Origin: Sabethes cyaneus
Taxonomy: Eukaryota > Arthropoda > Insecta > Diptera > Culicidae
Direction of reading: 5' to 3'
Assembly (NCBI RefSeq): GCF_943734655.1
Contig: NC_071355.1
Span: forward strand, 93,193,449-93,257,448
DNA length: 64,000 bases
Both the position numbers and the translations under genes were made by a program. This document shows, piece after piece, positions 32,680-43,952 of the stretch; position 1 is the stretch's first letter; each line of letters begins with the position of its first letter. A model generated the notes under the pieces. That model ran no database searches, was not told the DNA's origin, and saw nothing but the letters and a program-made list of their open reading frames with translations.

Positions 32680-32797
32680 AGGCCCAAACAGAATGCAGCG
32701 TTAACGCATCCGTCAGCGTCAATTTGACAGTAAACCCATGGGAAAACTGTCAGAATAACGCTGACGGACGCGTTGACGCAGCATTCTGTTTGGGCCT
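32680..32797. mobile_element. Tourist/PIF-type MITE
   Basis: 118 bp, an almost perfect palindrome with ends AGGCCCAAACAGAATGC and GCATTCTGTTTGGGCCT. A 3-bp TSD TTA lies at 32677-32679 and 32798-32800. The TWA-type 3-bp duplication and GGCC-rich ends fit PIF/Harbinger. It lies exactly at the Loner/SINE junction. Confidence 0.85.
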
Positions 32798-32800
32798 TTA

Positions 32801-33250
32801 GTGTCGTCGTCCTGCCAGTAAAAAACCAGTTAAATTTAAACTTCTCGCTCGGTGGTAATCTACAATAGACGTAGGAAGAGGCACAATTTGTGTCTATAAC
32901 CCAACCATATGCGTCGCTATCTTGATGAGTGTGTTTTGCAGACTCCTTTTGTCCAGCACCTCTATGGTTCAAAGGTACAAGTACCAGCGAACCATATGCC
33001 CTGGCGGGTGTTGTGGGTTCGAATCCGGTTATAATCTCAGGTTATAGTTTGGTTCGACTCATGCACCTTCCAGCATTGGACAAAAGGTAGGAGTCAAAAC
33101 GACTACTTGTTGAGCATAGCTACCAATATCCCCCCCCCCTCTTCTCACCTTTCCGCTCTTCACCCTTCTTCACCAAAAATTTCATTTCTTTCTCCTACCG
33201 TTCCTTTATCGATTGTAGAACCATCGTTTCAAAAAAAAATATTAATATAT
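32801..33250 (+). mobile_element. tRNA-related SINE, copy 2
   Basis: Plus-strand relative of 14985-15410. A-box-like TGGTTCAAAGGTA near 32966, B-box GGGTTCGAATCCGG near 33010, and the non-tRNA parts TTAAACTTCTCGCTC and CTTTTGTCCAGCA. It ends in TTTCAAAAAAAAATATTAAT. A fragment of the head also occurs near 29515-29555. The A-box resembles that of glycine/glutamate-type tRNAs. Confidence 0.7.
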
Positions 33251-34670
33251 ATGTATGACTGCATTTCAAGGTCAAGACTAAAAAACTTGAGATTAGTCTA
33301 TAGGTTTGAGCGCCATAAAGAATCTTCGACCTATTGGGACGAGGAGTTTCTGTCACTTTTTTGGAAAAAAAACACGTGCAAACCATGATGACGTCTTTTC
33401 TTTGACCAATCAGGATGGGAGGATTTCTAGTTGGACAATGCTCCATTATTTTCAGTTTTTCAATAGTGTACACTCACGAAATAGTAGCGTTTTTCATTTG
33501 ATTCTTAGAAGATGTTCCGAACAGAGATTTAGAACATATGGAACGTAGGAAGACCTTCCAAACCAACAAATCGGCTCTATTTACAGTTGCTCCCATAAAA
33601 CTCTACACAACTGAAGGCAATAGGCACGTCCTAATAACCCCAATAAGTTCAAACAAGATATCTAATTAACAGAAAGTTTTTTTTATCCTATTACCACCTG
33701 CAGGTCAAGTTAGGCAAAGCACAAACTGGTGAACATAAGAAACATGTCACCGATTTATTTTGAACAGCATCAACCCGAAATGTGGAGGCTCTGGTATCTT
33801 TCTTGGGCCCACAAAAGGTCACATTCATCAGCTAAAATGACAAGGCTGAAGTACTTATTCGACTAACAGCTGGGCAAAAGCAAAGTCCTATGAGGATGCA
33901 TCTTTAGTATAGATTTGAATTACCAGACCACAATTGGGTCGTTGCACCCGAGCACAAGCTTACTCACTCAATATATAGTGCTATGGTCTTCAAGGAACGA
34001 GGTCCAGGTTCACCGCAGACTGCAATGTATTCAGAGCTGACCTACATAGGTATGCGTAGTCTGAAGCATTCCCCATTCAAACGCTAATACACACGCAGTT
34101 GATTTGAAGACATTACTGAAGTCATCACCACCGAACTTCAGTGCATTTACCAGGGCTGAACGTCGAATGGTGCCATTGCGCACACAGCTGACTGGTGTTA
34201 CTACTTTCATCTGAAACATATGGTACGCACCTGGATGTTCGAGGAAAAACGGTTGACCTACTTCTAGAACTGGGGAATTTTATAGCAGCGGCCGAAGTAT
34301 TCGCAAAAATATGGAGCAATTTAATCATCGGTGGACATGGGGTTCAAGTTGAGTTAAAACCGCCAGCTCGCAGATTCTTTGTGGTACAGTACTCATGTAT
34401 GCAACTTACAATATGTCTTATATTTTAATTTGATGTCCTGAAAGTGAACAGTCAAAGTGCTTGTATGCATATACGTCAAGAATTTATTCGAAACTGATGT
34501 CGTAAATGAAAACAGTGCTGACGAAATATTAATGATGTGACGTGCTGCAGCAATTCGTAAATCGTGGACGAATCAGTCTTTGTCTTATCCGAAAATGGGT
34601 TTTGGGGGTTGAATTTGCTAGATAAGATAATGCGAATACATATTCCTTAGTGGTTCTTAGCGTGTTATCC
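33251..34670. other. Unassigned sequence
   Basis: Several short ORFs on both strands (33107-33548, 34031-34428) overlap each other and show no motif. No inverted-repeat element was recognised. Confidence 0.4.
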
Positions 34671-34879
34671 CGCAACTTAAATCCCTTGCTTTATGTGGTA
34701 CCAGCCAGACTACAAGCAACCTTAGCAAAGATCGGGTAACCAACCCCGGTGGAAAATAAAGTCATATATTAACAGGGAAGGAGGCACCGTGTTATCTCGG
34801 TACTATAAGACGGCAATCCTATCACGTGACTCAGTAGTGGGGCCCTAGTAAGGCAACCTGCCTAAACCCACCTTACTGT

Positions 34880-36310
34880 AGTTAATATGTCAAGTTAATA
34901 TTCAAACTAATACGGAACGGAATATTCGCAATCGACCTAGTCGACGAAACAAGTACGACGAATGGATACTTGGTACTCGGAATTGCAGATCGCTAAATTT
35001 CGTATGTGGCGACCGGAACAGCTTGAACCACGTAAACTCAACGTGGTAGCTCTGCAGATCTGTCGCAAAGGCGAGAAAGTTTGAAAGATCCGCTGCGGAA
35101 AGGTCCAGTTTTACCAGAGCGCTGATACACGAATCCCAACGAATTGGGAACGGGCTTCGTTGTGTTGGACAGAATACAGGATCGTGTGATAGATTGGAAG
35201 GGGATCATAGAGAATATATCTATTGAGGATAAGGAGCAGTTTCTTCAATTACAGCACAACGTGCAGAGCCCGGACGAAGGTAGAACCGACGACGAGAAGA
35301 AAGTATTCTACGCGAGGCTGGAGGCAACGTACGACAGCTGCTCGCCACGGGACTTCAAAATCGTCTTCGGGAATACGAACGCCCAGGTCGGTAGGAAAGA
35401 AATGTACAGACCGATCTTAGCCTGCACGCCGACACGAACGATAACGACCAACGATGTATAAACTTTGCAGCTTCCCGAGACCTGATTCGAAGTGGTGATT
35501 CTAAGCACCTTTTTCCCACGAAAATATATCCACAGAGCCACCTGGAGATCACCTGACGTGTGGGTAGGTATGAGGAACCCGATTGACCAAGTTCGTATAG
35601 AAGGCCAATTCTTCTCTAAAATCACGGACATACGTTCCCAACGGGGTGCGGATAGTAACTGTGACCATCACCTAGGGGCGGTAAATCTGCGTTCAAAACT
35701 CTCAATCGTATACCAGACACATCAAAGCCGTCCTTCTCGGCTGAACATAAGGCAGCCCGCGATCTGCCGAGAACTACACGCAACTATTGGAATACACACT
35801 GCCTTCCTCCGAGGAGTTAGGAGCTTCAAACCTCAAAGCAGAATACTTTCGCCCATCGGGGGCACTGGTTGAAGAGCCCCGGAGAATACAAAATGAATGG
35901 TTTGGAGAGAAATGCCAACAAGCGGCGGAGAGAAAGAAAATTACTTCAAAAAATTATCTGAGCATTGCCACTAGTGAGAACTTGGTCAAATATTGACGAG
36001 CTAGGAACCAGTTGCCACAATCCTGAGTAGTAAAAGCGTCAACAGGACAGAAATCATTAAGAGTTAGAACAACTGTTTCAATCTAATGAAACGTGCAAGT
36101 TTTACGAGAAGGTGAACCAATCTCGTAAGGCTACACCCCAAAACCTGACATGTGCAGTGACGAGGGAGGGAATCTAATCACAAACGAGCGTGGAAGCTCG
36201 TGGAAAAAATGCGTGGAAAAAATGCGTGGAAAAAATGCGAAGAAGACCAAGTACATAAAAGGAAGAGGCTCAAAAGAAACAAACGCGCGCCTCCCACGGA
36301 CGGTAACCGT
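34880..36310 (+). pseudogene. RTE-clade relic, copy C
   Basis: Endonuclease remains: KVQFYQSADT, ELGTGFVVLDRIQDRVIDW in mixed frames, then DSCSPRDFKIVFGNTNAQVG (family GDFNAQVG, with the catalytic Asp changed to Asn) and ATWRSPDV. The linker part reads RRIQNEWFGEKCQQAAERKK, and MCSDEGGNLITNERGSSWKK follows. The sequence then jumps to SKETNARLPRTVTVD, which belongs well downstream in the RT, so most of the RT is deleted. Many stops and frameshifts. Confidence 0.75.
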
Positions 36311-36384
<74 letters not shown>

Positions 36385-36415
36385 GCGACGACGACGACGG
36401 CGACGACGACGACGG

Positions 36416-36482
<67 letters not shown>

Positions 36483-36530
36483 AGCGACGGCGACGACGAC
36501 GACGACGACGGCGACGACGATGACGACGGC

Positions 36531-36622
<92 letters not shown>
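36311..36622. repeat. Long (GAC)n microsatellite
   Basis: About 310 bp of GAC units with scattered GGC variants. It starts directly after coding for LPRTVTVD, where intact RTE copies read GDE (GATGGTGACGAG-like), so it probably grew from that seed. The poly-Asp, poly-Thr and poly-Ser ORFs through it are artefacts. Confidence 0.95.
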
Positions 36623-36623
<1 letters not shown>

Positions 36624-36717
36624 TTCACTAGTGCTACAAATTTTACAAAATCTTTAAAATGCGAAATCATTTGCCAATCACCAGAAAATGCCTGATTGTG
36701 GAATGTGAATTGATGGT

Positions 36718-36866
36718 TTAACCCTTTATAAGGCCGTGGCTATTATATTGCCACCAACGAAAAATATTTGTTTTGCGTCTATAATGACATCAATATAATT
36801 ATAGAAGCAAAATAAAAAAAAATTTGTTGGTGGCAATATAGTTGCCACTGCCTTATAAAGGGTTAA
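36718..36866. mobile_element. piggyBac-type MITE
   Basis: TTAA duplication at 36718-36721 and 36863-36866, ends CCCTTTATAAGGC and GCCTTATAAAGGG. The arms continue with TATTGCCACCAAC and its complement. 141 bp between the TTAA sites. TTAA targeting with CCC...GGG ends is specific to piggyBac-like elements. Confidence 0.88.
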
Positions 36867-39800
36867 CTCTTAGTGGAACTGCAAAGTCTAAGGAATGGAT
36901 AAAAATAATATTCAAAGCACTGGCATTTAGAAAATTTAAGCTTGAATTCAGCAATCAAATGTTCATCAGGCATGTTTCACTGCATTTGTAGTAAATTACC
37001 AATTTGCTTAACAAACTGTGGAACATTTGCAAAATACCAAGCATTAGCAAATTGTACCTGTATTCGTAGTTCTACATGGGTCCCTCGTTCGTGGCCTAGG
37101 TCTGACCTGCGTACTTTTAAATTTTGTGTTTTTAAAACTTTTAGGAGGAGAAGGGGTAGGTTAAAATTTTAAAGTATAGGGGAGCGGAAGAGTACCAAAA
37201 TAGGAATAAAACCTTTACGTAATTAATGTGCAGCCCTTTACTTTACTGTAAAAAGAGGAGAATTGTAATGAATGATGGTTATCTTTTGTGGAACATTTCC
37301 CGTTAGTAATTGGTAGGCGATATATTTCGAGATGCAACTCTGATTAAATCGAAACATCGCTTTTGCCGGGGAAACAAAAACGGAAAAACGTTTAATTTTT
37401 TCGAGCCTTGTGTCACGCAAGGTTCAAGGATCACTTTTCCGGTCGGGCACATGTCATGATAACAGATAAATGCGATGAAACACCCGCTCTCACAACTCAG
37501 TACTAGCTGCAGTCAGTGTCACAAATAACTGTAACGGTAATTTCAGCGTCCGTGGGTAGGGATGCACTTTTTTATTAATGGTAAAGTGCATCAGGCCACA
37601 TAAAATTGGCAGAATTTGTCGAGACAATTTTCGATCTCTGATTTTGCTGGTATAATACTATATGCACCATACAAATTATTTTGCGAAATACAAAAAAATA
37701 ATAAAATACTCTCAGAATGTTAAGATTTTAACAAGAGTTTTGGCGTGTTATGATAAAATTTTCGGAAAATTCTGTTTCATCCGAGAGCGAATTGGGCACA
37801 GCCCTGCCGCCGGAGATGGAAAGAATGGTTGCCTTGTTTCCATCACATTTTTACCTGTTCGAAATCCGGCACACAGTCAATGTTTTCACCTGCTGGTAGG
37901 TACATGAACGGTTTTTTAGCAACTGCAACGCAGCTCTGCAGTGTTCACCATGTAGCTACATGTGTCCGTAAAATGTACAACTGTGTCACGTGAAAGTAAG
38001 GGATGTGGTTTTTGGCGTACGATGATAATAAATCACTTGTGTTTCGGTTTATCTAGTTTTTATCTCGACTCGATAGATTGAATGCCATGTACATTCCTAC
38101 ATATATTTCGAACATATTTTTGTTCGCCGGTTTAACGTTATATTTGAGAATCGGACCAATTTGTCTCAAACCTCATCGTTTAACCCTCTAGCGGGCAGCA
38201 TCGTTTCGACTTTTTTTTGCAGTCACTTGACTAAAGAGAGAACTAATGTGCACGGTTGGAGTGCGGTTTCGGAAGTACCACCTAACACATTACATTGTTT
38301 AATACCGTTCGAGAGACTGGAGCAGAACAGGGACCTCAGTTTCAAATTTATTTTCCGCGCTAGACCTCCGCACTCAGTACATGTCAGTCAAAGTGGATAA
38401 GAAATTGCTGTGTTCCTTTTTGTGACATTTAACCTACTTTTAAAAGAAATTCATGAAGTAATCCCAACAAAATACCATTGAATTAAATTCGACTCCATTG
38501 AAGAATTTTTTCAAAAATACTTCATGTATACATTATCAAAGGTTAAACAATTTTCTTTCTGCTCCCATATTGTTTGAATCACGACCTGCATCCGGATCAA
38601 GTGCATGAAACCGAATTCAATCAATGGGATATGCTCCACAATCGGTTCAATTCGCAGCTGTAATTGGCACTTCACTGGAGCTGAACAACAATGTCAAAAA
38701 TCAATTCGATTCTCATCGAAAAAATCATATCTCTCATGAGATGCTGTGTCTATCAACTAAAACCAACAAGTCGCGAGATAAAAGTTAAAGCATCAACCTC
38801 TTGAAAAACATCAAACAGATATGGAAGCAGTATGGAATAAATACAGTCACCAAGTGACTGCAGCGAACTGAATGCAAAAAGCATCGGACCACCACTATCT
38901 TCATTTGAACTGGGGTTTTCACATTTCACGCAGAGCTAAAAGTTGAAGAAAATGTAAAACGAACTAGAAAATTTTCTGGGCGATAAAAAGTTCTACTTTC
39001 TGTGGGCGTGACATAGTCACAGCCGAGTAAGACTGCTTCCTAAGTACGGCACATATTGGTGGAGGACTCCATATCGTCGACAGATCCACTTGGTGGTTCA
39101 CTCAACAATAAATGAATCTGCCCCAGGAAAGTTTCAAATATGAATACGAGTAATGACAGAACAAAACATGATATGCTCGAGTAGTTGAGATTGTAGTAGG
39201 AAACCTTCATTGTTGTTTCTCGGTCAGGAGACATGTGACAGTATGACAAATGGTGTCCAGACTTTCTGTATAATCGTTCCTTTAGCAGCAAAATTGTAAG
39301 TTTAAACGTTATCACACCAATAAGGTTTGAAATTTGTATAATATTCAAGATGCTAAGATAACTATAAAATATCTTTTAAATTAGTTCAATTAATAATCAT
39401 TCCATTATAACACGTGTAATTATCCTTTAATTTCATCAGCAGCAATACCGTCGCGCCGTAGTAAATTTTTATCGGAAATCATACAAAGGATTGAAACCTT
39501 ATTAATATTTGACTTCTATTTAGCTAAAATTGAATCTTTTATTTAATACTTTTACATATATAAATAGTATTCCAAAAACCCATAATGGTAATTGTGCTTT
39601 ATTTTAAACTAGCTGTGTGGCAGTGAACTACTTTTCTGGCTGCTGCTTTTTTACCGGATACAATTCTGAGGTTACTATTTAAATTATCTAGGGAAGTCAA
39701 ATAGAGCCATAACTAAATTCAGACTTAATGGGCGTTGAAAATAAAATGGTTGTAGTTTCTGATTAAAAGATTCAAGATTAAAGCAGCACTCATGCTTTTA

Positions 39801-39999
39801 TTGCATGGTGGGTATCTACAGGCGGGTTTACGTAACGCAATTCGTCTTTGGCTAGTGTGCTAGTGGTACTAGTAGGTGCTGCTGGTGATATAAATTTTTG
39901 AAAGTATACAAGCATTTGCGTGATTTAGCGCTTTGTGCTTCTCAATGCCCACTCATTTACTCAACCTTCCATTCAGTTAATTTACCTAATGTATACAAT
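36867..39999. other. Unassigned sequence, 3.1 kb
   Basis: No ORF above about 100 codons, no palindrome and no RT motif were seen. The open frames at 37662-37907, 38161-38400 and 39040-39348 show no family features. Intergenic or intronic. Confidence 0.45.
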
Positions 40000-40003
40000 A
40001 ATG

Positions 40004-40735
40004 TCAGATATTTAGCTCTCTTCCCAATTCAATGCAAAATAGAGTAAAGTATATTTGGGACATTGACTTCAAATAGGATTTCACCTGCATAACAATGTTC
40101 TGCCAACAAACTCGGTCCATGGCTGTCCTTCTCCAATTTCTCGAATATCCTACACTTTCCAGGTCTTGCTTCACTTGGACTAACCATCTAGCACGCTGCG
40201 GCCCTCTGCGGCTGGTACCGACCGAATTCGCGGCGAACACCCTTTTTGCGGAGTTGTCCGGCATTCTCACAACATGTCCCGCCCATTGTACTCTTCCAGC
40301 TTTAGCAACAATCTGGACATTGGGTTCGCTGAAGAGAGGAGGTGGTTCATTCTTCTCCTCATATACCACCAAAGATGATCCTAAGCACACGAAGTTCAAA
40401 AACGCCAGTTTTCAAGTCCCCGTCGAGCATTGTCTACGTTTCGTGCCCAAATCAATTCAATTGTAGCCTTAATCAGCCTCTTCAGCTTTCCGGGAAAGCC
40501 GTTTTCGTCCATAATTTTCCATAGCTCTTCACGGACGATAGTATAATAGATGGCCTTGAAATCTAGGAAAAGGTGATACATAAGAACTTGATAATCGCGA
40601 CACTTTGGGAGGATCTGTTGGAGCGCGAGAATTTGGTCCATCATCGATCGCCCGTCCACAAAACCGGTTTGATAACTTCCCAAAGATTTACTTGCTAGCG
40701 ACGTTAGATGGCGAAAGGTTATCTGAAAAAGCGCT
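40004..40735 (-). pseudogene. RTE-clade relic, copy D
   Basis: The minus strand reads SYQTGFVDGRSMMDQILALQ, HLFLDFKAIYYTIVREELW and IMDENGFPGKLKRLIKATIE, then passes to VQWAGHVVRMPDNSAKRVF and RARWLVQVKQDLESVGYSRN. The RT core between these blocks, including FADD, is deleted. Several stops. Confidence 0.75.
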
Positions 40736-40819
40736 TTATAGGACCATTATGTCGTAGCCAGTGGAAGGAGCGGAGTGGAGGAGTAACCGCCTAGGAGGGT
40801 AGCCTTCCTTGTCGGGACA

Positions 40820-41177
40820 TGTTTTTCTTTTCACGGATAACACGAATTAAACTTGTCTACTTTATTCTCACATATTTAAAAACACCGCGACTATATACAA
40901 CTATGTACAATTTAATACAAAGCTACGTTCACGAATTGGCATCTACATGCCTGCTGACTATACGGCATCTGAATGCCTACTGACTTTCAACTCCTTTGGC
41001 TGCTGCTGTTCAGCGTGGTTTTATAACTTTTAGTCATAATGTCAGTATTGTTGGCAGAGGAAATAAAGGCTTAATTGTCGACAGCAATTGCGCGCGAACT
41101 GATGTGCTTGGGTTAGCAGTAACTCACCGTTGGCTTACAGCGCGTCGACGCTTAGTACTGGTTGGCGTATTCCAACA
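40820..41177 (-). mobile_element. Long terminal repeat of a copia-like retrotransposon
   Basis: On the minus strand it starts TGTTGGAATACGCC (41177) and ends AAAGAAAAACA (40820), a TG...CA pair. It contains TATAAAA (41025-41019) and AATAAA (40866-40861) in the right order for promoter and poly(A) signal. Immediately upstream on the minus strand is a polypurine tract AAGGGGGG, so this is the 3' LTR and not a solo LTR. The copia assignment rests on the TGTTGGAAT start and short length and is tentative. Confidence 0.7.
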
Positions 41178-42540
41178 TACTGCCCCCCTTGGAAGCCGTA
41201 GGGTTTCAAAGTTATTCCCTTCTGCAGTATGGACCGAGGGCGTCGAGGACGGGAGCACGAATTCGACTCCGTCAACTGCTATGCAGCCGGCGTCGATAAA
41301 TCATGTCCGCGAACGACTCCGCTCGTCTCGCGATCCAGAAGTATCTTCCGTCTAGAGTGCCACCGGACATCGTAGAGCTGGTCTTGCAGAGGCAGTTCAA
41401 CGTTTGCTTAAGCTGAGTCCCCTGAGGTCGATGAAAGTGATGTCCCGGTTAGAATACTCGTTGCACGAAGCGACGTGATCGAAGTTTTGCTGAGATGTGC
41501 TGCGATGCGAGATGAAATGCCATTCTGGTTACAAGTTCGAAGCGATGACCTAGTCAGGTGGTACGATGTCTGCAGGCTACGGTGCAGGTCGGGAACGATG
41601 ACGTACGGAGATAGAATGTGCAAGCCGGGTAGAACGAAACGATGAAAGGCCTTTGTGTAGAGCTGTAACGTAAGCTGAGTTAACATCTTACCGCTTTGCA
41701 TGCAAAAAACTACTTAGCTTTAGTGGGAAGTGGGGCAGCAGTTCGGTCGCCAAGGTTGAACGAAACGCGCTGCCCCTCATGCTTGTTGCTGGCTCCTGCT
41801 TGTCACGGATGGCGTGTGACTTACTGGAGAGGAATTGGCACAAGAGACGCTTTGGCGCTCCGCATTGTAAAGTTGATTGTGATTGTATGTTCGATGCGCA
41901 GGTTGAGATGGCGGAAGCAGGTTCCGCGAAGGCTGGCTGCTGGTTCTCGTAGACAGAACGTTGAGCTACTGATTGATCCATGCGCAGGTTGAGGAGGCGG
42001 AAGCAGGTTCCACAAAGGCTGGTTCTTGTAGACAGAACGTTGGTCGATGCACAGATTGAGATGGCGGAAGCAGGTTCCACGAAGGTTTACTATTGTTTTT
42101 CATAGGTTGAACGAAGTGCTGCTGGCGAGATGTTGAATAGCTGTGCAGAATCGACTGCTTGAAGCAGGACTGAAATGGCTACCGCGTAAACTGGTTGCAT
42201 TGGAAATTACATAGATGGCTACTTATCTCGAGTTGGTGGTGGGATGGCGGTTCGGTCGCCACAGTTGACCAAACGTGCCATCCCTGTTTGCTTGGGTTGC
42301 AGGAACCGCCTGGCCACGTTTGGCTTGTGGCTCGATGAAACTGGAGATGACTGAAGCAGCAAGAAACATCCTCGAGATTTGTTTGTTTATATGTTGATGT
42401 ACAATCAACGAAGGAAAATCTGGTTCCAAGTTTTTAATCGTATATTAAGGCGACGATAAAAACTTCCTATATTCGAATACAATATTTATATAGCTTATAT
42501 AGGGTTATTTTCAGTTTAGTTTTCTTCACTTACGTTTAGT
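41178..42540 (-). mobile_element. Probable remnant internal region of the LTR element
   Basis: Lies upstream of the polypurine tract on the minus strand. No gag or pol motif is present. A block with GGCGGTTCGGTCGCCA or GCAGTTCGGTCGCCA occurs twice (~41730 and ~42250) with similar following sequence. The ORFs of 130 and 98 codons here come from tandem repeats. The left boundary is unknown. Confidence 0.4.
41894..42087. repeat. Three tandem copies of a 67-86 bp unit
   Basis: Units start at 41894, 41980 and 42047. Each has ATGCGCAGGTTGAG or a variant, GGCGGAAGCAGGTTCC and (first two) AGACAGAACGTT. Unit 1 is longer by 19 bp. Confidence 0.8.
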
Positions 42541-42921
42541 GCTTCCAATTTACTTCTTCTTTCCTATAGTTCTTCCTCTTATCACTTCTCTTTTTCCTTT
42601 ACTACAACCTTTGGCTATCTCTCGCATCTTCCTCAATAATTTAATTGATTGTAGAATGAAGCGCACGTAGAATTTGTCGTTCTGATGTAAATAGTGCAAC
42701 GATCATTACTTCCTGAGTTTTAAATCGCCAGTAATATCTTAAGTGCAAGTTTTAGTACCGTTACACACGGGACCGTTCGATACGAGAAAAATTTCAACGA
42801 TTAAGTGCTATATTTAGTTGAATTATTCCGCCAAATTAGAATCCCAGAAAAGAAATCTGTGGACAATTGATTGTGATTCGAGCAGTTTTTAGTTGTGGTT
42901 GTTAAGTGTCGGTGATCCGCA

Positions 42922-43668
42922 ATGACGGACGAAACTATGAACAAGAAGTTGCGCAGTAACTCAGTCTCTAAATCTACCGACATGAGTGTTTCTGAGCTTG
43001 CCAGTATTATGCGGTCTCAGCTCGAATCATTCCAAAAGATCACGAGAGATGATTTCAATAAGCTTGGAGAATCTCTCAGCAGTCTCAAATCTGAGATTGC
43101 AGCCGACTTCGAAAAGCTTCGTAAGGAGCACAGTCGATCAATAAACAATCTAACCGAAAAGATCGAGAGGAATAAAATTCAAATGTCGGTGGCTTTGGAA
43201 CAGTCGCAGAGATCAAATGATCTTATCGTTAGTGGGATACCATTCGTCGCTGGTGAAGACCTGATGAAATATTTTCACTCATGGTGCCGCAGCTTGGGGT
43301 ATGAGGAAAATAAGCTACCGCTTGTAGACATTCGTCGACTCTCAAAAGGCATGCCGTCTGCTGGGACAGTTTACATGGTGCTTATTCAGTTTGCCATCAC
43401 AGTTCAACGAGATGAATTTTACTCACGGTACCTACGTTCTCGGAAGCTGTCGCTTCTCGACATCGGATTCTCCGTAAATAAGCGCATCTATATCAACGAA
43501 AATTTGAGTCCGGCAATGCGTGATCTACGATCGAAAGCTCTACGGCTTAAAAAAGATGGAAAGCTGCATGGTGTTTTTTCTCGTCACGGAGTCATTTTTG
43601 TCAAGAGAAGTTCCACGGAGAAAGATATAGCTGTGTCGTCGGAGAGCGAACTCAATCAGCTGATTTGA
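42922..43668 (+). CDS. Non-LTR ORF1 protein (coiled coil plus RNA-binding-like domain)
   Basis: 248 residues. ATG at 42922 is preceded by an AT-rich leader. Residues ~25-90 are heptad-like (LASIMRSQLESFQKITRDDF, then SEIAADFEKLRKEHSRSINN) and likely form a coiled coil, as in L1- and CR1-type ORF1 proteins that trimerise. Residues ~95-190 begin DLIVSGIPF and resemble the RRM-like fold of such proteins, a motif often written as 'nliisGip'. The basic C-terminus (ALRLKKDGKLHGVFSRHG) suits RNA binding. Expected role: chaperone and particle protein for the element RNA. No zinc knuckle is seen. Confidence 0.8.
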   Translation: MTDETMNKKLRSNSVSKSTDMSVSELASIMRSQLESFQKITRDDFNKLGESLSSLKSEIAADFEKLRKEHSRSINNLTEKIERNKIQMSVALEQSQRSNDLIVSGIPFVAGEDLMKYFHSWCRSLGYEENKLPLVDIRRLSKGMPSAGTVYMVLIQFAITVQRDEFYSRYLRSRKLSLLDIGFSVNKRIYINENLSPAMRDLRSKALRLKKDGKLHGVFSRHGVIFVKRSSTEKDIAVSSESELNQLI

Positions 43669-43689
43669 CTAGCCGCTTTTACTGGGATT

Positions 43690-43863
43690 GTTGCTGCTGC
43701 TGTTGCTGCTGCTGATGCTGATTCCGCCGATTAATGTTTTATGAAAGAATAATGAAATTGTTATAGGAAATACTGGCGACATTTTTCTTATTTTCCTTCT
43801 TTGAAAGTTGTAATTATTTGCATTGTAACAGAAAAAAAATTTGCATTGTAACAGAAAAAAAAC
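43690..43863. repeat. CTG-rich stretch and 23-bp duplication between ORF1 and ORF2
   Basis: TTGCTGCTGCTGTTGCTGC-type repeat at 43690-43721. TTGCATTGTAACAG plus an A-run is duplicated at 43818 and 43841. Both are in the 284-bp spacer, where the ORF2 start may depend on reinitiation. Confidence 0.8.
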
Positions 43864-43952
43864 AATTTGTTAGAAGAACATTTGTAATCTATTTGCTAAG
43901 TCTGTACTCATACACATTTCTCTCGTTACTGTAAATCATTTTTATTCCTATC

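Noticed and set aside
32957..33030. Functional tRNA gene
   Set aside because: A- and B-box-like motifs are present, but the cloverleaf cannot be completed and the sequence recurs as a SINE.
36131..36695. Long ORFs of poly-Asp, poly-Thr and poly-Ser on both strands
   Set aside because: They are the three readings of a (GAC)n microsatellite and not proteins.
41688..42080. 130-codon ORF with repeated EPASAISTCAS-like phrases
   Set aside because: The phrases are translations of the 67-86 bp tandem repeat. No gag or pol feature.
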